A DNA stretch of 64,000 nucleotides from Bacillota bacterium (GTDB taxonomy: Bacteria > Bacillota > Syntrophomonadia > Syntrophomonadales > Syntrophomonadaceae): NCBI GenBank assembly GCA_029550685.1, contig JAKPGY010000212.1:37275-101274 (forward strand), given 5' to 3'. The notes beneath the pieces are model-generated. The model had not been told where the DNA came from, made no database searches, and saw nothing but the letters and a program-made list of their open reading frames with translations. The translations under genes and the position numbers were made by a program. Positions 33,697 to 42,321 of this stretch are shown here, piece after piece (within the stretch, counting starts at the first letter, position 1; each line of letters begins with the position of its first letter).

Positions 33697-35220
33697 TTGG
33701 GGAGGAAAGCTAATCATTCCGAACAAATAGTTTATCAGTTAAACAAAATAATTATACCTTTTTCTTATACATTGGACAGTAAAGATGCAGTAGAAATGAT
33801 TTTAAATCCTGGTGATGATAGTAAGCCTGACTGGATTGCCAGGGATCTCAATACTGACCGGTTGTTCAATTATATATCGAGGCTAATACATGGTAATAAT
33901 GAATGGGAGGAGACCATCGGTCATCATTATGTTATGTCCGAAGATGGAAGAATAAAGTATAATCTCCCATTAGAAAATCAACTGGTTTATATGGTGCGCA
34001 GGAAAAAAGAATATTATTATATGCGGATATTACAGGTAGAACTATTCCTTTTTGAAACTCAGGTTGGTTTTTTGGTTTATGATATAGAGCACCTTGCTAA
34101 TCCTGCCGGCAGTGAAAAAGGATATCCCTTTGAAAAAATTATGAAAGCACCTGATCTCAGCGTTGATACGGTCATCGACGCCAATTGTTTTTCCAAGAGT
34201 CTAAAAAGGAAAAGGGATCTAGAGTTTAAATATTACAAGAAGGATGAATTAGTGACTCTACAACTTGCCAGCGCCACATCCAAAATCATTGAATGTTATG
34301 GTGTTGACAGTTACTTCGAGCATGAAATGGTATTTGGCGAACAGCTAGTACCTTCCACCGCTTTGGTTTATAGTGCTCTAATTCTGGGAAAGTCTTTCCT
34401 GCAAGAAGAAGATTGGCAGGAAAAGCTGGGCAGACTCCTGTTTTTTATGCGCAGGGCTATCAAACCTTCCTACAAACCAGCGCCTCAGGAATTTGATCTG
34501 GAAAATAATCCTAATGTGTTGAGGTTTTTTGAAAATAGCTATTGGGGCATATCTACAGAAGGTCTGAACAATATTGTTTACTTGGTTGATGATAATACAA
34601 CCAATGAGTTTATGACCACTGGATATCAAAAAAACTTACAGAATTCCTATTACTACATTTATATATTAGCGCTGCACCAGCGATTTGCTTTGTTAAATTT
34701 TTGCAGTAGGGTAGGTTCACGTTCCGGCAATAATATACTCAATATGCGTAAGCGTATTGCTGACTTCAGGTTGCGTTCCGTATTTCAACAAGTCAGCAAT
34801 GTGGACCACCAAGACGTTTTATATAGAAGAATCAGAAAAATACTGGGAATAGAAGAAATGCTTCATGAACTGCATTTTGAACTTGAAATTCTTGCAGACC
34901 TGTCAGTTCAGGAAGAACAGAGAAAAGAAAGCATATTTCAAAAATTTGTAATGATTCTATAAACTATCTTTGTTGGGCTTACATCAACAGCTGCCGTGTT
35001 GAATATATTTACATTTTTCATAGAAAAAAGATATCCTCCACCTTGGAGTACACATCTTTGTGTTTTAATTGCAATATTATCATTTATGTGGTTAAGTATA
35101 GGTTTATTGTTTTTTCTGACATTTAAGCAATTGAATAAAAAATTTAAACAATTAAAAGATGAAAGGAATGAAAACAAGTCAAGGACATTTCAAATAGGAC
35201 AGAAAACCATGAGGATGTAA
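33697..35220 (+). pseudogene. Unknown two-TM protein gene interrupted by an in-frame TAA
   Basis: The frame runs 421 codons from TTG 33697 (AAAGGGG 9 nt upstream), meets TAA at 34960-34962, and continues open in the same frame to 35220. The stop falls inside a membrane helix (KFVMIL-stop-TIFVGLTSTAAVLNIF) and a second helix follows (VLIAILSFMWLSIGLLFFLT) before a basic coiled tail. Without the stop it would be about 507 residues: a soluble N-terminal part, a long helical region, and two C-terminal TM helices, an arrangement recalling CorA-type proteins although no GMN motif is present. As it stands the product lacks its anchor. No family recognised; neighbours are CRISPR-like relics and cca. 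Confidence 0.6.
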
Positions 35221-35279
35221 TTTAAGCACTCTAAACTTGTTTTACACTGTTTAATATTTTATGAATACAAGGGAGTTTT

Positions 35280-36551
35280 ATGAAAATACCAAGTTGTGTA
35301 AAGATGATTATGAAGAGGTTGTTGTCAGGGGGTTATCAGGCTTACCTGGTCGGCGGCAGCGTCAGGGACATGATCATGGGGAGGGAACCTCATGACCACG
35401 ATATAATAACTTCAGCATCCCCGGCCCAGGTTAAAGAAATTTTTGATAAAGTGATACCTGTGGGAGAAAAGCACGGCACGGTAATTGTGGTTGAAAATAA
35501 TGCGAGTTTCGAAGTCACTTCTTTTAAGAGCCTGGAACATGACCTTTCCAGAAGGGATTTCACTATGAACTCCCTGGCGATGGATATCAATGGGAAAGTA
35601 TATGACTACTTCGGTGGTGTTGATGACATAAAGAATAAGGTTATAAGGACGGTCGGCAAACCGGAGCAGCGCTTCCGGGAAGACCCATTGAGGCTAATGA
35701 GGGCAGTCAGGTTTGCTGTAAATTTGGACTTCAGGCTGCATGTAGAGACGAAGGCGGGAATCATAGAAAATAACCATTTGATAAAGGAAACTGCGGCAGA
35801 GAGGGTGCGCGACGAGCTCTGCAAGATATTGCTGAGCGGCAGCCCCGGCCGCGGGGTTAGGTTGCTGCAGGAATGCGGCCTGCTGCGGCATATAATACCG
35901 GAACTTACAGAGTGCGTGGGCTTTGAGCAGCGAAACAGGCATCACGACAGGGATGTGTTTGAACATACCCTGGCTGTCCTGGACAATACACCGGCGATCC
36001 TGAATGTGAGGCTGGCTGCCCTTTTGCACGATGTTGCCAAACCCGTAACTTTCTCATTGGACGAAAAGGGTGAGGGCCACTTCTTTAACCACAATATCGT
36101 TGGAGAGCAGATGGCGAGGGTTATACTAAACAGGCTGAAGTTCAGCAACGAAACAATTGCCTCCGTAACAAGCCTTATTAAGGAGCATACCAGCAGGTAT
36201 ACCCAGATTTCAACCTCCGGTATTAAAAGGTTAATCAGAAGGGTCGGCGCTGAAAACCTGAACGATCTTTTTGAACTGCAATTAGCTGATATCAAGGGCT
36301 CTGCCAGACCTTTCGACACCAGCGCAGTCGATAGAATGAGTGAAGAGGCAAACTCAATTCTGGACAGAAAGGAACCGTTAGGTGTCAAAGACCTGGCTAT
36401 AAGTGGGCGGGATCTTATCGATATGGGGTTTCCGCCGGGTCCGCAAATAGGTGCAATTAGTAAAAACCTGTTGGAGCTTGTGTTAGAAGATCCGGCACTA
36501 AACACAAGGGAATCATTATTAAAAGTGGTTAAAGAAAAGTTTATTATATGA
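35280..36551 (+). CDS. cca: CCA tRNA nucleotidyltransferase (class II) with HD domain
   Basis: Adds or repairs the 3' CCA end of tRNAs. 423 residues. The head domain has YLVGGSVRDMIMG and the metal-site motif HDHDIITSA, followed by the flexible-loop/RRDFTMNSLAMDING motif and the PEQRFREDPLRLMRAVRFA neck region. The middle carries an HD-type segment (LAALLHDVAKPVTF, HNIVGEQMA), giving the longer architecture of HD-bearing enzymes. In some Clostridia CC- and A-adding activities are split between two proteins, and this cannot be told here. The ATG follows AAGGGAGTTTT. Single-gene unit. Confidence 0.92.
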   Translation: MKIPSCVKMIMKRLLSGGYQAYLVGGSVRDMIMGREPHDHDIITSASPAQVKEIFDKVIPVGEKHGTVIVVENNASFEVTSFKSLEHDLSRRDFTMNSLAMDINGKVYDYFGGVDDIKNKVIRTVGKPEQRFREDPLRLMRAVRFAVNLDFRLHVETKAGIIENNHLIKETAAERVRDELCKILLSGSPGRGVRLLQECGLLRHIIPELTECVGFEQRNRHHDRDVFEHTLAVLDNTPAILNVRLAALLHDVAKPVTFSLDEKGEGHFFNHNIVGEQMARVILNRLKFSNETIASVTSLIKEHTSRYTQISTSGIKRLIRRVGAENLNDLFELQLADIKGSARPFDTSAVDRMSEEANSILDRKEPLGVKDLAISGRDLIDMGFPPGPQIGAISKNLLELVLEDPALNTRESLLKVVKEKFII

Positions 36552-36766
36552 TTCCCCAGCCTCACAGGTTAAGTTCAATAAGCAAAAAGCTCAATTCATT
36601 CAAAGGGTAATTTTTACATGCTATGTGTTAATACAGCTTACAAGCTATATGCTAATACGGCACAGGCTTATGATTAAAACTTTTTAATAAGTTCAGGCGG
36701 TCTAATATTGAAATTATGACATTATGAGAGAAAGAAAAAATAAAATTACGTAGAATGTAAAATTTA

Positions 36767-36984
36767 GGAATAAATGCAGGAGGTCTTTTTACCCCAAAAA
36801 GGGGGGAGGCACTGCATAGGGGTTTAATCTGAAGAAAACAAGAGAATGGAGGAGATAGTGAGAATAAACTATATAATGTAAAATGCGAAATACAAGTGTT
36901 TTTACCGGAAAAACCGGCCTTTCACGGACCTCCTGCAAATCGGTGCCTGGAGGCCTTGAGCCGCAAGGGCTGCAGAAAGCCGCT
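36767..36984 (+). repeat. Leader-like repeat unit B (about 218 bp)
   Basis: Second copy of the unit at 32806-33029, with the same order of stems: CCCC/GGGG (about 36792-36806), GGACCTCC/GGAGGCC (36927-36955) and GAGCCGCAAGGGCT (36958-36971). It extends further left than A; 36731-36774 is shared with vestige C. It lies 215 bp after cca and directly abuts repeat 1 of array B, as a CRISPR leader does. Confidence 0.75.
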
Positions 36985-37093
36985 GTGGAAAAAGATGACC
37001 TCGTTTTAGAGGATTGAAACATTTTGGCTATTTTAGCACCACCCGGCGGTATAATATGTGGAAAAAGATGACCTCGTGTTAGAGGATTGGACA
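36985..37093 (+). CRISPR. CRISPR-like mini-array B, two 36-bp repeats
   Basis: Repeat 1 at 36985-37020 starts GTGGAAAAAGATGACC and ends TAGAGGATTGAAAC; repeat 2 at 37058-37093 is the same for 30 bases apart from one G and then diverges at its 3' end. A 37-bp spacer (37021-37057) separates them. Repeat length, spacer length, internal CCTC/GAGG pairing and the ATTGAAAC terminus all fit CRISPR. Only one spacer remains and no cas genes are present, so it is probably a relic or an array served from elsewhere in the genome. Confidence 0.65.
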
Positions 37094-37131
37094 GGCGGTA
37101 TTTTAATAGTTTTAATAATGATTGAAAGTAT

Positions 37132-37177
37132 AAAAAACGACCGCAGAAGGTTATTTGGAAAAAATACCCTTCTGCGG
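37132..37177 (-). terminator. Terminator of the ytr-like operon
   Basis: CCGCAGAAGG (37141-37150) pairs with CCTTCTGCGG (37168-37177); the stem extends with TATTT/AAATA. On the minus strand it is followed by TCG and TTTTTT (37137-37132). It lies 95 bp past the stop of the ABC permease gene. Confidence 0.85.
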
Positions 37178-37271
37178 TGATACTTATTTCATTAGAAAAC
37201 TCAAAGTAGCGATTAATTATTAATCATTATGGAACGGGACAGGATACCTGTCTCCTGTCCCGCCTGTTATT

Positions 37272-39326
37272 CTACCTGGCAAAGTGCTCTTGGATAAAAG
37301 CCGGGGTGCCGGCTTCTCCCAGGAAGCCGGAGATTATATCTCCGTTATTGCGGATAAAGAATATTTCGTAGGCTGCCTGTTCGCCGTTTCTAAAATACTC
37401 TCTAAGACACCACTCCAGTTGTTCCGGGTCGGTGATTTTTAAGATCCCGGGCCTTTTTTCCAATTCCGCAAGAACAATGTGCCGCGCTTTTACATAGGGT
37501 ACTTCGATGTCTTTTTCGTCCCTTGCGGTAATCCTGTCTATATAGGCGCAAGTAATATCCGTTCCCGGGAGCAGCCGGGCCTGTTCATATTTTCCGGTAT
37601 CTTTGAGCCACTGTTCGAAATTGGTGTATGTTTTTTTCCACTCCTGGCTGTAAGAGCGGGTCTGTATGTTTTTAAGATGGAAGTTGATACTAGCCCAGGG
37701 TGGTTTGCTGTTTATATTTACTATTTCCTCGTAGTTTTCAGCATAGATGTCGGTCTTCAGATGTTCGATGGCCTGGGCAATTAGCTCAGGATCGACCAGG
37801 CGCAAGTGCTTGTCCGACTCATAATCAATAATATCTATAAAGTCGACTTCAGCCGGATTGACGCTGAATATTTGATTATGCATTTCTTTATATTCCCGCG
37901 ATTCATAGATCGGTTTCAAATTGCCGGTATAATCCGGGATGTAAATATCATACTGCCGGTACATACGCTTGCCGCCGGCCAGTTCATAGGCCAGGCAGAT
38001 GCGCTCCGTGTTCCTCCTTTGAGACAGGGAGGGTTTTTTATGATCCGGGCCGTTGGCGATTATTTGCCGGTGCAGCGCATGAATACGGGCTATGTTTTCT
38101 TGATCTGTATAGATGGCCTTGACCGGTGTGTAAATATAGTCAACAGCCTGGGCAGCCGGATCACTGGAAGGCTGGTAGATTAAAGGGTAGAATGAGCTGT
38201 CCATGTAGACGCTTTTTATTTCACTAATCGGGGGCAGTCTTTTTTCATAACCGGTCCAGTCGAAATGTAAGAGGCCCAGCAGTACGACCATGGCCAGGGC
38301 GTAAATGCCGTAATTCCTGAACTGGCGTCCCTGAAATACCTGCAGGGATTTGTTCAAGAGTATTTCAATCAGGAAATAGGCCAGGAGGGAACCAATCAAG
38401 TAACCAAAATAGGTCCAGGCCCAACTTTCTTGAACCGCGTTGAAATAACTTCCCACCAGCAGCATAAAGCAAAAGGTTACCGAGTACTTGAAAACAGGGC
38501 GCAGCACCTGGAAGGTAATGGCGCTGCCGGCCGTTTCGGTATGTCGCCGCAGGTAAAGGCTTCTGCCAACAAAGTACAAAAGGATACTGATGCCCAGGTA
38601 AATGGCAATTTCTCCGGGTTGAAAAGGATTTCTGGCGATATCGGTAAGCCTGGTCAGAGGCGAAAGGTATTCTATTTTGGATGAAAAATAGTAATCGTAA
38701 GCGAAACCGTAGACGTACTGGTTCAGGTTATGCAGCAAAAGTACGGACAGCCCGCTGGGCAGGAACAGCAGTATATAAGTTAAAACACCCTGCAAGGTGG
38801 TCATGCCGGTAACCATACCCACAGCCACGCAGCAGATAAAAAACAACAGGTTAAACAGCAGGCAATTGGCTAACCAGGTTAGAATATTTATGCCCTTTAC
38901 ATCTTCAATTCCCAGACCGGACACCAGGCCCCAGGAGACCAGGGCGGTAAGGATAAGCGGTACAAAGAGAAAGATTAGGCCTGCAACGACATGGGTGTTA
39001 TAGAGGGCTTCCCGCCTGACAGGTAAAGCGTGGGCCATATCTGCCGCCCGGCTGTCCTGTAAATAGCGAAACAACAGCAGTCCGGTCAGCACGGGAACTA
39101 CAATCAGTACCAGGATCTGAATTGGTGAGTAATAATCAAACTGGAATATGCGTAAATAGGCAGTTGTGTCATTTATCCGGAGATCCTGGGCCCTGCTGTA
39201 CAGCATGAGGATCTTCAGGGGAACAATTGCCAGGAGGGCCAGGAGGTAGCCGGCACCGATCCAGGAAAACCTTTTAAAATCATTGAGCAGAATGCCCATG
39301 CTAATAAAGGACGTTTTTGATTTCAT
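37272..39326 (-). CDS. ABC-2-type transporter permease with large extracytoplasmic/cytoplasmic C-terminal domain
   Basis: 684 residues. The N-terminal half (about 15-355) has around ten TM segments including a paired early block (FSWIGAGYLLALLAIVPLKI, PIQILVLIVVPVLTGLLLF) and DMAHALPVRREALYNTHV, typical of ABC-2 permeases of the Ytr/Bcr type. The last 320 residues are soluble, resembling the DUF6449-type domain of such permeases. Its start overlaps the ATPase gene by 26 bp, so the two are translated together. With YtrA-type control, a role in envelope stress or antibiotic resistance is likely by analogy with the Bacillus ytr operon; the substrate is unknown. Confidence 0.8.
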   Translation of the reverse strand: MKSKTSFISMGILLNDFKRFSWIGAGYLLALLAIVPLKILMLYSRAQDLRINDTTAYLRIFQFDYYSPIQILVLIVVPVLTGLLLFRYLQDSRAADMAHALPVRREALYNTHVVAGLIFLFVPLILTALVSWGLVSGLGIEDVKGINILTWLANCLLFNLLFFICCVAVGMVTGMTTLQGVLTYILLFLPSGLSVLLLHNLNQYVYGFAYDYYFSSKIEYLSPLTRLTDIARNPFQPGEIAIYLGISILLYFVGRSLYLRRHTETAGSAITFQVLRPVFKYSVTFCFMLLVGSYFNAVQESWAWTYFGYLIGSLLAYFLIEILLNKSLQVFQGRQFRNYGIYALAMVVLLGLLHFDWTGYEKRLPPISEIKSVYMDSSFYPLIYQPSSDPAAQAVDYIYTPVKAIYTDQENIARIHALHRQIIANGPDHKKPSLSQRRNTERICLAYELAGGKRMYRQYDIYIPDYTGNLKPIYESREYKEMHNQIFSVNPAEVDFIDIIDYESDKHLRLVDPELIAQAIEHLKTDIYAENYEEIVNINSKPPWASINFHLKNIQTRSYSQEWKKTYTNFEQWLKDTGKYEQARLLPGTDITCAYIDRITARDEKDIEVPYVKARHIVLAELEKRPGILKITDPEQLEWCLREYFRNGEQAAYEIFFIRNNGDIISGFLGEAGTPAFIQEHFAR

Positions 39327-40200
39327 AGCCTCTATCCCCCATTTCGTAGATAAATATTTCCTCCAGGGTGAGCGGCAGAATGTCCAGAATTGCCGGGTGA
39401 TACGACTCCATGCGGCTGATTATTTCTTTAAAAGGGCCGCGGACGATGAGAATCAGCACGCTGCCTCTTTTTTCCTGATACAGCACCTGCAGCCCCTGCA
39501 GCAGGTCCGGGGGCGGATCGTCCCTGAAGGCAATTTGAATTTTGTGCACGTCTGATTTTAAGTCATCTAAATCCCTTTGGAGCAGCATTTCCCCCTGGTG
39601 TAAAATACCTATGTAATCGCAGATGTCTTCCAGGTCGCGCAGGTTGTGGGAAGATATGATTACGGTCATATTTCTTTCTGCCACATCCTGAATAATGAGG
39701 TTCTTTACTTTTTTCCGCATCACCGGGTCCAAACCGTCCAGGGGCTCATCCAGGATCAGTACATCCGGCATCAAGGACAAACTGAGCCAGAAGGAAACCT
39801 GGCGCTGCATCCCTTTGGACAGGGTTCTGATCCGCCGTTTAGTCTCCATGTTAAAAACTTCTCCCAGTTTATCGAAACGGGCCTGGTTCCACCGGGGATA
39901 GACCCGGGCATAGAAATGAGCCATATCTTTAATCGTAAAGTTGGGGAAATGATATGGCGCGTCGGGAATAAAAGCAGTGCGTGCCTTGATGGGGAAGTTT
40001 TCAAATACCGGTTGAGAATCTATGGTGAGTGTGCCCGAATCCGGTTTGTAAATGCCGGCCAGAACCTTTAAAAGAGTCGTCTTTCCGGCTCCGTTGGAAC
40101 CGACCAGGCCGTAAATGGAACCCTGGCGCACTGACAGGCTGACTTCCTTCAGGGCTTCCGTTTCCTGGAAACACTTACTGACCCTTTCTATTTCAATCAT
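39301..40200 (-). CDS. ABC transporter ATP-binding protein (YtrB/BcrA-like)
   Basis: 299-residue ATPase partnering the permease downstream. Walker A GSNGAGKTTLLKVLAG, signature LSKGMQRQVSFWLSL, Walker B VLILDEPLDGLDP and H-loop IISSHNLRDLEDI are intact. The C-terminal 80 residues form the extension common in BcrA-like ATPases. It overlaps the GntR gene by 8 bp upstream and the permease by 26 bp downstream, so all three genes form one unit. It energises export or an envelope process; nothing in the sequence names the substrate. Confidence 0.92.
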   Translation of the reverse strand: MIEIERVSKCFQETEALKEVSLSVRQGSIYGLVGSNGAGKTTLLKVLAGIYKPDSGTLTIDSQPVFENFPIKARTAFIPDAPYHFPNFTIKDMAHFYARVYPRWNQARFDKLGEVFNMETKRRIRTLSKGMQRQVSFWLSLSLMPDVLILDEPLDGLDPVMRKKVKNLIIQDVAERNMTVIISSHNLRDLEDICDYIGILHQGEMLLQRDLDDLKSDVHKIQIAFRDDPPPDLLQGLQVLYQEKRGSVLILIVRGPFKEIISRMESYHPAILDILPLTLEEIFIYEMGDRGYEIKNVLY

Positions 40201-40582
40201 CCAGCTTACCTCCTTCTTTGTTAGCTAACTGCTTTTTGACCATGTTGATAATTTCCTGAGGGGGTACACCCAGATAGAGCATTTCAGATATAATTTTCCC
40301 CAGCTCCTTTTCCAGAGCCTGCAGCCTGGCATTGTTGGTACCTGGAACAGCAGGTTTGACAAAACTGCCTTTGCCGGGCACGGAATAAATATAACCCCGG
40401 TGTTCCAGTTCCCGGTAAGCCTTCTGGATTGTGTTGGGGTTGATGGTCAGCTCACTTGCCAGTACCCGTACGGCCGGCAATTGCTGATCTGGTTTCAGCA
40501 CATTGTTGATGATCAGCTCTTTAATTTTTTCCACCAGCTGTTCATACACGGGCGCACGGCTGCGCAGGTTCAGTTCAAACAT
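40193..40582 (-). CDS. ytrA: GntR-family repressor, YtrA subfamily
   Basis: 129 residues, the short form typical of YtrA: an N-terminal winged helix (PVYEQLVEKIKELIINNVLK, LPAVRVLASELTINPNTIQK, GYIYSVPGKGSFV) and a short helical dimerisation tail. YtrA-type proteins repress their own ABC operon and respond to envelope-active compounds. A perfect 14-bp inverted repeat lies 20 bp upstream of the ATG, just after the -10 element, so autorepression is well supported. AGGAGGGG precedes the ATG at 40582. Confidence 0.92.
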   Translation of the reverse strand: MFELNLRSRAPVYEQLVEKIKELIINNVLKPDQQLPAVRVLASELTINPNTIQKAYRELEHRGYIYSVPGKGSFVKPAVPGTNNARLQALEKELGKIISEMLYLGVPPQEIINMVKKQLANKEGGKLDD

Positions 40583-40601
40583 AGAACCCCTCCTTTCAGT
40601 A

Positions 40602-40670
40602 CTTATTGTACTAACATAAATAATACAGTTAGTACAATAAGATTATATAACCATTACCTGGGTTTGTAAA
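40602..40670 (-). promoter_or_regulatory. Promoter and perfect YtrA-type operator
   Basis: Minus-strand TTTACA (40670-40665), 17 bp, TATAAT (40647-40642). Directly after it, CTTATTGTACTAAC (plus 40602-40615) and GTTAGTACAATAAG (40628-40641) form a perfect 14-bp inverted repeat with a 12-bp spacer, covering the transcription start. GntR/YtrA operators have this GTACTA-type arm. A bound dimer would block initiation. Confidence 0.85.
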
Positions 40671-41334
40671 CGGTTTTTTGGTTTAAGTGCCATAAAATTT
40701 TCTTAACGAAGTTACTTTTGGATTGGCAGAATGACTGGTTAGTGAGTAAGGATCTGGTATTTTTATGTTAGACATACATGCCGCTGGCGCGACACCAGCA
40801 GGAGGAAGAATAATGTCTATTTTTTGGGATGGTTTTACTAATTCTGCAAGAGGAATGATCTGCATTTAGTCCGAAACCATTTACCGTTAGGAACATTGAC
40901 CGTTAAGAACAAAGAGTGTTTATATCCCTAAATCAGCGAGATATGACAGTTGATCAAGGTCGGTAGATGGCTCGTAAAAGATAATAGCTGTGTTGTGGAA
41001 TACCTTATTATGAACTACGAGCAGCGAAAGCTGAGGGCCATGGGATTAGAGGATGATGTTGAGATTGTGGAAATAAACAAAATTATTCAGCTGGACATGA
41101 TTTGTTACTAATATAGAGGAGGATATGAGAGATTACGATATTCAAGTGTTAATAGGAGATACTGGATAGAATGATAGTGGTGGAAATAATACCTGAGGGC
41201 GAAAAACCGGGTTACTGCAGCTGTCGCAAAGGGAAAAAATAGGATGGGAATGAGAAGGTGGTAAAAGCACCTAATAGAGGGGTGTTTTCGGGTTACGGGC
41301 GACAACCATCATAGGAGGGAGGGTATTTTTCGTA
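40671..41334. other. Region of tiny frames, no secure gene
   Basis: About 660 bp. Several very short frames have good ribosome sites: 40813-40869 (MSIFWDGFTNSARGMICI) behind AGGAGGAAG and a GCTGG/CCAGC hairpin, and 41124-41168 behind GAGGAGGAT. A 33-codon frame at 41010-41111 (NYEQRKLRAMGLEDDVEIVE) and a 23-codon one at 41171-41242 (ending PGYCSCRKGKK) look like pieces of decayed genes. No family can be named with confidence. Confidence 0.35.
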
Positions 41335-42021
41335 ATGAAAAAACCTGAGCGGGTTGCTGAAGGTGTGTATATTGTCGGCGGGCCTCAAATAACAGATGGT
41401 CGTGATTGTTGTGTCTACCTTGTTGACGGCGGCACCGAGCTGGCCCTGGTGGATGCGGGTCTCGGGTATTCAAGCCGGTCTATTCTGGAGAACATCGAAA
41501 AACTTGGTTTGGACAAATCCCTGCTGAAATACATCATCGTTACCCACGGGCACATTGATCACATAGGGGGTTTGTCCTATTTCCGGGAGCTGGGAGCGCA
41601 GGTGGTGTGTCACCAGCTGGATTGCAAGGCGGTTTCTGAGGGAAAGCCTGAACTGACTGCGGCATGGTACTACCGGGTCAATTACCGCCCCGTACAGGTG
41701 GATATAGTGTTAAAGGGTGATCTGCAGGATGTTGTCGTAGGAAACAGGGCTTTACATTGCCTGCATACCCCCGGCCACACTCCGGGGGGAATCAGCCCTT
41801 ATCTGGATGTAAACGGGGCCAGGATCTTATTCGGCCAGGATATCCACGGGCCGTTTGATTCCTCCTGGGGAGCAAATATGAAATTGTGGCGGGAATCCAT
41901 GCGCAAGCTAATCAATTTAAATGCGGACATCCTCTGCGAGGGCCACTTTGGGATCTACAAACCAGCTGAAGAAGTCCGGAAGTACATAGAGTATTACCTG
42001 GGCTATTACTCCAGAAAGTGA
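41335..42021 (+). CDS. MBL-fold metallo-hydrolase
   Basis: 228-residue metallo-beta-lactamase-fold enzyme. The metal-binding motif THGHIDHIGG (about residue 70) is complete, with later ligands at LHTPGHTPGG (His), LFGQDIHGP (Asp) and EGHFGI (His). This pattern fits a hydrolase of the glyoxalase II/lactonase type with a dinuclear metal site. The substrate cannot be assigned; the NH2-terminal VAEGVYIVGG segment is general to the superfamily. The ATG at 41335 follows AGGAGGGAGGG with longer than usual spacing. Confidence 0.88.
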   Translation: MKKPERVAEGVYIVGGPQITDGRDCCVYLVDGGTELALVDAGLGYSSRSILENIEKLGLDKSLLKYIIVTHGHIDHIGGLSYFRELGAQVVCHQLDCKAVSEGKPELTAAWYYRVNYRPVQVDIVLKGDLQDVVVGNRALHCLHTPGHTPGGISPYLDVNGARILFGQDIHGPFDSSWGANMKLWRESMRKLINLNADILCEGHFGIYKPAEEVRKYIEYYLGYYSRK

Positions 42022-42321
42022 AAGGAGGAATACCTCAACAGGCAAAAAACAAGCGAATTATACCGGGTGACCGGCCCGGGAGACCCTGCTTTGCCACCGG
42101 CGGGCCTTCCAAGCAAGCTAGCTTACCAGATTACTGGCCGGACTCTGAAACCTGCCATAATGCCCCTCGTATCCATTATGAAGAAAAAAACATAGTAGCT
42201 GCCTGCATCCCTGGAAAGCCTGTAAAATCGCTGGCAGGCTAATAACCAGGTGCGCGATGCTGCAGGAGATGATAAACTAGGAGATATGATATAAGAGAAA
42301 CAAACCTAAGAGGTAAACAAC
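42022..42321. other. Intergenic region before DUF554 gene
   Basis: 300 bp. A 74-codon frame at 42018-42242 has AAAGGAGG close to its start region but a composition rich in Pro, Gly and Lys without any recognisable pattern, so I do not call it a gene. GAGGTAAACAAC at 42310 is the ribosome site of the DUF554 gene. No terminator was found after the MBL gene. Confidence 0.35.

Noticed and set aside
42018..42242. 74-codon frame after the MBL hydrolase
   Set aside because: Composition is not protein-like and no pattern is recognisable; the nearby AAAGGAGG alone is not enough.
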